Positions 57,197 to 64,000 of a DNA stretch of 64,000 nucleotides are shown one piece after another (position 1 is the stretch's first letter; every line of letters starts with the position of its first letter). Below the pieces are notes generated by a model. That model worked only from the letters and a program-made list of their open reading frames with translations, made no database searches and was not told where the DNA came from. Source of the DNA: an uncultured Oscillospiraceae bacterium (GTDB taxonomy: Bacteria; Bacillota; Clostridia; Oscillospirales; Oscillospiraceae); the NCBI GenBank assembly GCA_934569045.1, contig CAKTJX010000006.1, positions 1-64,000 of the forward strand, read 5' to 3'. A program made the translations under genes and the position numbers.

Positions 57197-58495
57197 ATGG
57201 AACGACTGAGAACCTATCGTGCCAAGCTGCACACCTATGTGCGCAGATATTGGGAAACCGGCACCACGCCCTGGCTCTTGCAGCTTTGCGGCAAAAGTGG
57301 AATGGGAAAGACAATGCTTGCATTGAGCTACCTGGAACAGTTCAGCGGACGGTATTTTTCTTTCCGAAATCTGGATGCGGCATTTTCTCCACAGATATTC
57401 CTGCCTGGGTGTAAACAGTGGAAGGAATTTTTCACGGAGCTGGGAGCAACAAAAAATCGTCCAGTCATCTTTTTCGATGACGTGGACGATAGAAATGACA
57501 AGGATGAATTTTGGGATGCTCTCCCGGCGCTCTGCGGGAAGGCATATGTGGTGCTGATTGTACGGGAACGGGTAGAGCTACTATTCCCGTCCGATACTCT
57601 TCAAATGACAGGGGTCACAGTTTCCATGCTGCTGTCCGAAAATACGGCACTGGATTCCCTAGATGCTATGCGGGCCGTTGCAATTACAGACGGGATTCCC
57701 GCTCTATTGCATTTACTCGACTTTCAAAAAAGCTTTGAGGAGAATCTTCAAACCCTCTTTTTGCAGGATTCCGAATATGTCCGCTATGCAGAACGGGAGC
57801 TGCGGCGGCGCTTTCGCACACCTGAAACGTACAATACGCTGCTGTATGGATTGGCGATTGGGCACAATCGAATCAGCCAGCTGGCAGAGTTCTCCGGCTT
57901 CCCGCAAAACAAGTGTGATAAGTATTTGAAAGCGCTGGACAAGGCTGGGCTTCTGGGAACAGGACAAAGGAAAGACACTGCTGGACATATCCGCACACAC
58001 TACGATTTGAACGGCGGGTACTGGAAAATCTGGTTTCGCCATGTGTTCCCTTCACAGGGGAGGTATCAGAAGGCCCTCGAACAAAATGCATTGCAGCAGC
58101 TCGCAAAGGAAATTGACCGAACAGTTGTTGCGGATGACTTCAGAAAGCACTGCTGGAACTGGCTGAAAACGAATTATAGACGCTTTTACCAGGATGGTTT
58201 TCTTGGCTTTGATGACCCAAAGCAGCGGGATATAGTCGTTAACGGTGTGTCCTTTGATTATGTACAGGAAACCAAAGACCATACAATCTACGTAAAGATT
58301 TGGGACCATGTCCGGGAGGGCTTTCCCAAAGAAGCATTTCAGCAGATGGAAGCAGCAACGACTGCCACCCGTCCCTTCTACGACAATATTTATTTTGTTT
58401 TTTCCGTGGGCCGAGCCTGCAACTATGTGGAGCAGCTGCGGAACCTAGGGACGGTTGCGGTGGTGGATTTGAAGATGATGTTGAGACAAAAGTGA
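57197..58495 (+). CDS. AAA/archaeal-type ATPase with C-terminal DUF234-like domain
   Basis: The 432-aa protein has an N-terminal P-loop domain with Walker A CGKSGMGKT (GK at 32-39) and Walker B VIFFDDVDD. A winged-helix region follows (YGLAIGHNRISQLAEFSGF, KYLKALDKAGLL), then a C-terminal domain ending in a restriction-nuclease-like fold (DYVQETKDHTIYVKIWDHVREG). This order matches the archaeal-ATPase/DUF234 family. Members are frequent in mobile elements, and their target is unknown. Situated just upstream of the BREX genes, it could be an accessory defence gene or a toxin-like module. The ribosome site is weak. Confidence 0.75.
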   Translation: MERLRTYRAKLHTYVRRYWETGTTPWLLQLCGKSGMGKTMLALSYLEQFSGRYFSFRNLDAAFSPQIFLPGCKQWKEFFTELGATKNRPVIFFDDVDDRNDKDEFWDALPALCGKAYVVLIVRERVELLFPSDTLQMTGVTVSMLLSENTALDSLDAMRAVAITDGIPALLHLLDFQKSFEENLQTLFLQDSEYVRYAERELRRRFRTPETYNTLLYGLAIGHNRISQLAEFSGFPQNKCDKYLKALDKAGLLGTGQRKDTAGHIRTHYDLNGGYWKIWFRHVFPSQGRYQKALEQNALQQLAKEIDRTVVADDFRKHCWNWLKTNYRRFYQDGFLGFDDPKQRDIVVNGVSFDYVQETKDHTIYVKIWDHVREGFPKEAFQQMEAATTATRPFYDNIYFVFSVGRACNYVEQLRNLGTVAVVDLKMMLRQK

Positions 58496-58526
58496 AACGA
58501 TGCTTACACTTTTTCTTCCAAACAGG

Positions 58527-58555
58527 TAGAAATCTAAATGGATCTTTGATATAAT
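58527..58555 (+). promoter_or_regulatory. Possible promoter of the BREX operon
   Basis: TAGAAA (58527-58532), 17 bp and TATAAT (58550-58555) lie 50 bases before the regulator gene. Confidence 0.5.
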
Positions 58556-58605
58556 AAAATTTAGTAATTGTATCTCCTGCATGATAACCGCTATGAGGTG
58601 ACGAT

Positions 58606-58845
58606 ATGGCTATTTCCTACAAAAAACTCTTCAAACTGCTCATTGACCGGGATATGAAAAAGAAGGATCTACGGGACTTGACCGGCATTAGTTATGCTAC
58701 CTTGCGAAAGCTGGAACATGGGGAGAATGTAATGACGGATGTTCTGGACACCATTTGTACAAAGCTGGGCTGTGATCTGGGAGATATTGCGGAAGTTCTT
58801 CCGGAATTGGGGCCGGAAAATGGGACAGATGAAATTGCGGAATGA
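58606..58845 (+). CDS. XRE-family regulator at the head of the BREX operon
   Basis: The 79-aa protein is a lone Cro/C1 helix-turn-helix (LIDRDMKKKDLRDLTGISYATLRKLEHGENV). An acidic tail follows. GAGGTGACG precedes the ATG. Its stop overlaps the brxA start (ATGA), so it is translated with BREX and probably represses or tunes the operon. Confidence 0.88.
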   Translation: MAISYKKLFKLLIDRDMKKKDLRDLTGISYATLRKLEHGENVMTDVLDTICTKLGCDLGDIAEVLPELGPENGTDEIAE

Positions 58846-59495
58846 AACTGGGAGCGTATAAGAACATGGCGCAAATTGTGGACAAAAGCTTAAAAAATAA
58901 CAGCCCATATTCGGCGGTCATCACCCGGGAACACTTCCTTTTCTACGAGATGCGAACGACGGCAAAGCTGCTGTCTGAGGGCTATTCCGAAGAAGAAACG
59001 GCATGCAAAATCGCGGAGGAGAATCTGTTCCAATACCCCACGGAAAAGACTGTTCGGCGTATGGCCTTATCATGTATTCGTAGATTAAAGGCAATGGAGG
59101 ATGCGTCTCTTATTACCGCAATTGCAAACCAGCCCAGCGATGTCGCGAAACAGGTCTGCCTGTACGCTATGATGAAACAGTACCGACTTGTCTGGGACTT
59201 TATGATCACCGTCATTGGAACGAAGTTTGAAAGCTTTGATATGACCTTTCACAAGTCTGATTTGAATGTTTTCATGATGCGTCTTCAGGAGCAGGATGAT
59301 TGGGTGGCAACTTGGAGTGAGAGTACCGTTACAAAAGTCAAACAGGTGCTGGCGCGGACCCTGATGGAGAACGAGTATATTGACAGCCTGACCGCGGATC
59401 ATCTGAATCCGGTTCTCATCAGTCCGGTCCTGGAAAACGCAATTCGGGCTACCGGCGATACAAGGGCCTTGATCGCATTTAACTGCCTGGCATAA
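58842..59495 (+). CDS. brxA: BREX protein BrxA (DUF1819)
   Basis: The 217-aa protein starts ITREHFLFYEMRTTAKLLSEG and continues FQYPTEKTVRRMALSCIRRL, characteristic of DUF1819/BrxA. It is a small DNA-binding component of type 1 BREX phage defence. It overlaps the regulator gene by four bases and is followed by brxB after 14 bases, the canonical order. Confidence 0.93.
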   Translation: MKLGAYKNMAQIVDKSLKNNSPYSAVITREHFLFYEMRTTAKLLSEGYSEEETACKIAEENLFQYPTEKTVRRMALSCIRRLKAMEDASLITAIANQPSDVAKQVCLYAMMKQYRLVWDFMITVIGTKFESFDMTFHKSDLNVFMMRLQEQDDWVATWSESTVTKVKQVLARTLMENEYIDSLTADHLNPVLISPVLENAIRATGDTRALIAFNCLA

Positions 59496-59509
59496 AGGAG
59501 AAGAAAGAT

Positions 59510-60100
59510 ATGAGCGATTTGAAAGAACGGCTAGACCTGCTCCGGGAGGAAATTCAAAAGCCAGATTTTCTCCAAGGCAAGGGTCTCAGCAACGAGGTGA
59601 ATATCCGGATCTTCTGCTATGACAGCAGCGAGGAGATGACAGTCACGCATTTCCTTGAACAGATCAAAACGGATCAATCCCTGGAATGCAGACTGGTCGA
59701 ATGTAACCTGTACAAAACCATCCTTGCAATCTGTGAAGACTTGGATATCATGGATGCGATCCCGGATATGGAAGAAGCAGATGGTGGAGATTTTCTTTTA
59801 GAACAGCTGCACTCCGCCATTGGTGAGGGAGAATTTATAGAAAAGATCCAGAGCAATTATCCGCAGCATGAACCGGGCGATGTTCTTTTAATCACTGGCG
59901 TTGGCGACGCTTTCCCGTTCATGCGCGTACATTCCCTGCTGGAAGCATTGCAGCCTTATTTCTCAGATATCCCGATCTTGGTTATGTATCCCGGAGAGTT
60001 TGACGGACACTATTTAAAGCTCTTTGGAAGACTGACGCCAAACGATTATTACCGGGCGTTCAATATCATCGGAGGAGGACAGAACCATGATAATTCGTGA
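59510..60100 (+). CDS. brxB: BREX protein BrxB (DUF1788)
   Basis: The 196-aa protein matches DUF1788: ERLDLLREEIQKPDFLQGKGL at the start, EPGDVLLITGVGDAFPFMRVHSLLE and ILVMYPGEFDGHYLKLFG near the end. It is an essential BREX component of unknown biochemical role. AAAGGAGAAG precedes the ATG. Its end overlaps brxC by 14 bases. Confidence 0.95.
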   Translation: MSDLKERLDLLREEIQKPDFLQGKGLSNEVNIRIFCYDSSEEMTVTHFLEQIKTDQSLECRLVECNLYKTILAICEDLDIMDAIPDMEEADGGDFLLEQLHSAIGEGEFIEKIQSNYPQHEPGDVLLITGVGDAFPFMRVHSLLEALQPYFSDIPILVMYPGEFDGHYLKLFGRLTPNDYYRAFNIIGGGQNHDNS

Positions 60101-63100
60101 TATGTTTGAGAAGGAAATCGACCGGCCTATCAATGGTGTTATTAAAGTCGATCAGGATACGGAGGACGTGGTCCAGCAGGAAGTATCGGAGTATGTGATT
60201 ACCAGAGAACTGAAGAAGCATTTCATCAGCTTTTTTGACTATTACAGCGATAGCTTTGACAAGCCCACGGATGATATTGGCGTGTGGATCTCCGGCTTCT
60301 TTGGAAGTGGTAAATCTCACTTTCTGAAGATGCTGTCCTACATCCTGGAAAACAAGCCTGTGGGAACAACCACTACTGTTGAAATGTTCCGCAAGAAGTT
60401 TGCGGATGATCCTGCGACTTTTATGCTGATCGACAAGGCTACCCGTGGCAAAACCGAGACCATCCTATTTAACATCGACATTGAAGGTTCCATCAACAAG
60501 GACAAGACTGCTGTCCTCCGGGTCTTTGCTAAGATGTTCTATAACCACCTTGGCTTCTTTGGCGAGAATCTAAAGGTAGCCATGCTGGAACAGTATGTCG
60601 ATCAGCTGGGAAAGACCGAAGAGTTCCGGCGCGTTTTTGAGGAGAAAAAGGGCAAGTCTTGGGTGGATCAACGAAAGGCTTTTGCGTTCAATGGAAAGTT
60701 CATTATCCCCACTTTAATGGAAGTCCTGGATATGAGCGAGGAGGATGCAAAGCGCTGGTTTAATGACAAGACCGCCGTTGACTTCTCCATTGCACGGCTT
60801 GTGGAAGACCTCAAAGTCTATGTGAATAAAAAGCCCGACAACTTCCGTCTTCTGTTTATGATCGACGAAGTGGGCCAGTACGTTGGCACGGATACCGATA
60901 TGCTCTTGAACCTCCAGTCTTTGACCGAAAAGATCGGCAGTGCGTGCGGCGGCAAGGTTTGGGTCGTGTGTACCGGTCAGGAAGCCATTGACGAGATTAT
61001 CAAGGTTCGGGCAGATGAGTTCTCTCGCATTCAGGCCCGGTTCAAGACCAGACTGAGCCTGTCTTCTTTATCCGTAGATGAAGTAATCCAGAAGCGTATC
61101 CTGAAAAAGAAGCCCGATGTTGAGAAGACGCTGGAGGGCCTGTATCACGAGAATGATTCCGTGCTGCGCAACCTCTTTAGTTTCAGCGGGTCTGTTCTGG
61201 ATATCAAAGGCTACGCCGGGGCGTCGGAGTTTGCTCAGGACTTCCCGTTCGTGCCTTATCAGTTCATCATCATGCAGAAGGTCTTTGCAGAGATCCGCAA
61301 GCATGGCAATTCCGGCAAGCATCTTTCCGGTGGTGAGCGCTCTATGCTGTCCGGCTTCCAAGAGGCTGCGCAGAAGGTGCAAAACCAGGACGAGTATGCC
61401 CTGGTGCCCTTCTTCCGGTTTTACGATACCGTCCATACCTTTCTGGATAGCTCTATCCGCCGCGTGATTGAGCGCTGCGAGAAGGCTGCTGAAATTGGCG
61501 CAGGCATTGAAAGTATGGATGTGGATGTACTGAAGCTCTTGTATCTGATCCGCTATGTGGAGGATATTCCAGCAAATCTTGACAATATTGTGATCCTCAT
61601 GTCCGATGATATTCGGACTGATAAGATCGTTCTTCGGGAAAAGGTCCGGGATTCCTTGAATCGGCTTTTAAGCCAGAACTACATCGGCAGAACCGGCGAG
61701 ACCTATCACTTCCTGACGGATGAGGAGCAGGATATTCAGAAGGATATCAACAACACGGTCGTGGATACCGCCTCCATTGTGGAGAGAATCGGGCAGATGA
61801 TCTATGCGGATATCTACCAGACGAAGAAGTTCCGCCATGACATCTATGACTTTGACTTTGACAAAATGGTGGATGGCGTTACGGTCGGCAGCGTGACCGG
61901 CGGTATGAAGCTGCGCTTTCTCACGGTTGCTGCGGATGTGGTTGAGAAATCTGAGCTGCGCCTGATGACGGAATCCAAGGGTCAGGCAATTGTTGTTCTC
62001 CCTGGTGCTTCCTACTACGAAGCGCTGGAACAAGCCATGAAGATTCGGAAATTTGTCAAACAGCGCAATGTATCCCAGCTTCCCAAGTCTGTTCAGGACA
62101 TCATTCGCAATCAGCAGGATGAAGCGGGCCGCTATGAGCAGGCCGCTATGGAAGATCTGAAGAAAGCCATTACCAATGCGGCCTTCTATATCGACGGGGA
62201 ACATGTGGAAATTAAGAGCGGCGAAGCAAAATCCCGCATTGACCAGGCACTGGAATATCTGGTGTCCCATGTTTACAGTGACCTGGAGCTGATCGAAACG
62301 AATGCCGCTACGGATGGGGATATTCTTGAAATCCTGAATGGCAATTTCATTGCGGGGAACGAACCCAACCGGAATGCCGCCGCAAAGGTAGAGGAATATC
62401 TGATCGTTCAGGACAGGATGAAGCTGCCCACTTCTATGTTCGATGTACAGAGCCGCTATCAGGCGATTCCCTATGGCTGGCGGGAGATCGACATTGCCGC
62501 AGTGGTGGCCTTGCTCATCAACCAGCAGAAAGTGACCGTCAAGTACGGCGGCGCAACCATCCAGCCTACGGATCCCAGGCTCCCGGATCTGCTGCGGAAG
62601 AAGAGCGAGATCGGCAGAACCAGCATTTCCAAGCGGCAGGTGGTCACGGCAGTCAAAATGAAGGCGGCTAAGAACCTTCTTCGTGAGTATTTCGATGTGA
62701 TGGATATTCCGGAGGATGAAGACGGGCTGGTTACTTTTATCATTGAAAAATTTTCTGCACAATGTGAACATTATAAAGAGCTGTACAGGCGCTATCTGAC
62801 ACCCAATCGCAAATACCCGGATCGGGACAAGCTTTCCCAGGGAATGCAGCTGATGGCGGATATCCTCTCCCAGAAGAAGGACAACATTGCCCTGATCGAC
62901 CGGGTCCTCAAGCGGGAGGATGCCCTGCTTGACAGCAAGGAGGCCCTGCAGAACGTGGAGACCTTCTTTAAGAACCAGGTGCAGATATTTGATGCGGCTG
63001 CCAAAATGGAAGAGGAGTTGCGCAACGACTTGGACTATCTGGCCCAGGAGAGGGAGGCCAACGATGCCCTGAATAAGATCCGGCTGATCACCTTGCTCCA

Positions 63101-63617
63101 GGGCGGCTTCAGCTACAGAAAGATCCCGGAGCTCAACAACCTGATGGTAACGGTCAAGGCTGGACACGACCGCCTGCTGGCTGCAAAGCGGGAGGAGCTG
63201 ATGGACATTGTAGACCAATGCATGGCTGCGATCCATCAGGCGGCTGGCAGCAATTACGATGCCAGAGGAGCAGTGGACAAGGCGGATGCCTATTTCAGCC
63301 AGAAGCGCAGCGAGATCAAGGCATGTGAAACACTGGTGCTGCTGGATGGCCTGGTGCCGCGGATGCTCCAATACAAGGATCAGACCTGCGGACATTTGGA
63401 GGCCCTATCCAAGCCACCAAAGCCTGCAACGCCCTCCGCAAACGTGGATAAGCCCGAACCGCCGAAGCCCAAGAGGATCATCAAGGCCTACCAGCGGGCC
63501 ATCGTATTCCCGGCCAAGAGCCTGGAAAGTGAAGCGGAGATCGATGCCTATGTAGAACAGATGCGGCGGCAGCTGAAGCAGCTACTAAAGGGCTGCGATG
63601 GGATACAGCTAAAGTGA
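60087..63617 (+). CDS. brxC: BREX P-loop protein BrxC
   Basis: The 1176-aa protein has an N-terminal ATPase with Walker A GFFGSGKSH (residues 70-78), Walker B LLFMIDEVGQY and the sensor-like VWVVCTGQEAIDEI, then a long helical and coiled-coil C-terminal region. This matches BrxC/PglY size and motifs. The ATPase is needed for both BREX defence and host methylation. GGAGGAGG lies before the ATG inside brxB. pglX, pglZ and brxL are not in the window. Confidence 0.95.
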   Translation: MIIRDMFEKEIDRPINGVIKVDQDTEDVVQQEVSEYVITRELKKHFISFFDYYSDSFDKPTDDIGVWISGFFGSGKSHFLKMLSYILENKPVGTTTTVEMFRKKFADDPATFMLIDKATRGKTETILFNIDIEGSINKDKTAVLRVFAKMFYNHLGFFGENLKVAMLEQYVDQLGKTEEFRRVFEEKKGKSWVDQRKAFAFNGKFIIPTLMEVLDMSEEDAKRWFNDKTAVDFSIARLVEDLKVYVNKKPDNFRLLFMIDEVGQYVGTDTDMLLNLQSLTEKIGSACGGKVWVVCTGQEAIDEIIKVRADEFSRIQARFKTRLSLSSLSVDEVIQKRILKKKPDVEKTLEGLYHENDSVLRNLFSFSGSVLDIKGYAGASEFAQDFPFVPYQFIIMQKVFAEIRKHGNSGKHLSGGERSMLSGFQEAAQKVQNQDEYALVPFFRFYDTVHTFLDSSIRRVIERCEKAAEIGAGIESMDVDVLKLLYLIRYVEDIPANLDNIVILMSDDIRTDKIVLREKVRDSLNRLLSQNYIGRTGETYHFLTDEEQDIQKDINNTVVDTASIVERIGQMIYADIYQTKKFRHDIYDFDFDKMVDGVTVGSVTGGMKLRFLTVAADVVEKSELRLMTESKGQAIVVLPGASYYEALEQAMKIRKFVKQRNVSQLPKSVQDIIRNQQDEAGRYEQAAMEDLKKAITNAAFYIDGEHVEIKSGEAKSRIDQALEYLVSHVYSDLELIETNAATDGDILEILNGNFIAGNEPNRNAAAKVEEYLIVQDRMKLPTSMFDVQSRYQAIPYGWREIDIAAVVALLINQQKVTVKYGGATIQPTDPRLPDLLRKKSEIGRTSISKRQVVTAVKMKAAKNLLREYFDVMDIPEDEDGLVTFIIEKFSAQCEHYKELYRRYLTPNRKYPDRDKLSQGMQLMADILSQKKDNIALIDRVLKREDALLDSKEALQNVETFFKNQVQIFDAAAKMEEELRNDLDYLAQEREANDALNKIRLITLLQGGFSYRKIPELNNLMVTVKAGHDRLLAAKREELMDIVDQCMAAIHQAAGSNYDARGAVDKADAYFSQKRSEIKACETLVLLDGLVPRMLQYKDQTCGHLEALSKPPKPATPSANVDKPEPPKPKRIIKAYQRAIVFPAKSLESEAEIDAYVEQMRRQLKQLLKGCDGIQLK

Positions 63618-64000
63618 GGGATGATGTGCTGTATATTTTTATGCTTGCCACACAGTTGACAGGGGCGCTCATCCTGCTGCTGAATAGCATAAAGTGCGGA
63701 AAAAAAGCGGTAATAAAAAACTGTTTTCCGGGAAGTAACTTTGTAGAGCGTGACAAAAATAACAACTGCGTGATTCCAAAGGAAAAACTGCAAAAAAGCG
63801 CACACGAAATTTACCTGAACATAGTCGCATTTGCGGATTTGGTTACAGGATATGTTCTATGTGCAGTTGCACCTGACTCTACATCAGAGTGTGCGGTTTT
63901 TGGCGTTTTGGGCATGACAGCGGCATTGCTGCTTGTGGAGTACATTGGTAGCCACTGTGCTGCATGTGTTGTCTATGCTAAAGATGAAAAAGTTTCTTAT
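63614..64000 (+). CDS. Partial Cys-rich membrane protein directly after brxC (runs off the window)
   Basis: A frame open for 129 codons to the window edge begins with GTG 63614, overlapping the brxC stop (GTGA); ATG 63641 is an alternative start. The product has three hydrophobic segments (VLYIFMLATQLTGALILLL, IYLNIVAFADLVTGYVLCAV, CAVFGVLGMTAALLLVEYI) with a hydrophilic loop and eight or so Cys, including HCAAC. It has no stop here, so its full length is unknown. It is not pglX, pglZ or brxL and I do not recognise it. Codon-like structure and coupling to brxC favour a real gene. Confidence 0.6.
   Translation, partial: MRDDVLYIFMLATQLTGALILLLNSIKCGKKAVIKNCFPGSNFVERDKNNNCVIPKEKLQKSAHEIYLNIVAFADLVTGYVLCAVAPDSTSECAVFGVLGMTAALLLVEYIGSHCAACVVYAKDEKVSY

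Larger units (their letters stand above)
51144..64000. mobile_element. Integrative mobilizable element carrying BREX genes (right end outside window)
   Basis: Integrase, excisionase, MobV-like relaxase, oriT-like hairpins, a small Cys-rich protein, helicase and primase form a typical IME backbone. The cargo (AAA ATPase, XRE regulator, brxA, brxB, brxC and following genes) continues past the window. The left boundary lies between ychF and the integrase. The base composition is more AT-rich than the flanking core. Confidence 0.75.

Overview
The window looks like a chromosomal segment of a Gram-positive anaerobe of class Clostridia, most likely Oscillospiraceae/Ruminococcaceae. The evidence is the high-GC core with GTG/TTG starts and strong AGGAGG ribosome sites, pyruvate-phosphate dikinase, a TAXI-type TRAP transporter, SipA/FctA-type pili with class B sortases, and DUF2284 and DUF6282 proteins. 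The family placement is inference; no rRNA gene is present to test it.

Layout. 1-5.7 kb is an AT-richer accessory patch: a structured element between two terminators, a GmrSD-like type IV restriction enzyme with an extra C-terminal PUA/EVE-like domain, a Fic protein behind an operator-rich promoter, two decayed genes (TIGR04076-like and GNAT) and a lipoprotein. 5.7-20.8 kb is core-like: LMW tyrosine phosphatase plus DUF2284 protein, pyruvate-phosphate dikinase with an Ala/Lys/Glu tail, a decayed exopolysaccharide cluster, an ECF sigma/anti-sigma pair, a uracil permease behind an attenuator, and a TAXI TRAP transporter. 20.9-29.0 kb is one tightly overlapped operon: two sugar-type ABC permeases, a MacA/HlyD-like adaptor, a MacB-periplasmic-domain-like membrane protein, a two-component system and a large solute-binding lipoprotein. 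29.2-40.6 kb holds an acyltransferase, a LysR-controlled MatC-type carrier plus DUF6282 hydrolase, two MATE exporters (one behind an attenuator-like leader, one in a MarR operon) and an aconitase-family hydratase. 40.7-47.3 kb is a sortase-assembled pilus operon with the same order as streptococcal cpa-sipA-fctA-srtC-fctB, including a signal-peptidase-like protein in which the catalytic Ser and Lys are Asp and Gly. 47.3-51.1 kb contains a nitroreductase, a lone type IV prepilin-like protein, tRNA-Pro(TGG), a TraX-like protein and ychF.

From about 51.1 kb to the right edge lies an integrative mobilizable element inserted directly 5' of ychF: tyrosine integrase, excisionase, MobV-like relaxase beside an oriT-like hairpin pair, a 56-aa Cys-rich protein, a D5-type helicase and a CHC2 primase. 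Its cargo is an AAA ATPase and the start of a BREX phage-defence locus (XRE regulator, brxA, brxB, brxC). Immediately after brxC, overlapping its stop codon, an open frame for an unfamiliar Cys-rich membrane protein runs off the window, where pglX would be expected.

Two families of short non-coding palindromic repeats are scattered through the core. One is a string of small hairpins spaced by ATTTCAC, with three copies. The other is a nested inverted repeat built on GGCGGCTATTAGCCGCC, with two copies. Several promoters have 17-bp spacing and near-consensus boxes, and several leaders carry intrinsic terminators.
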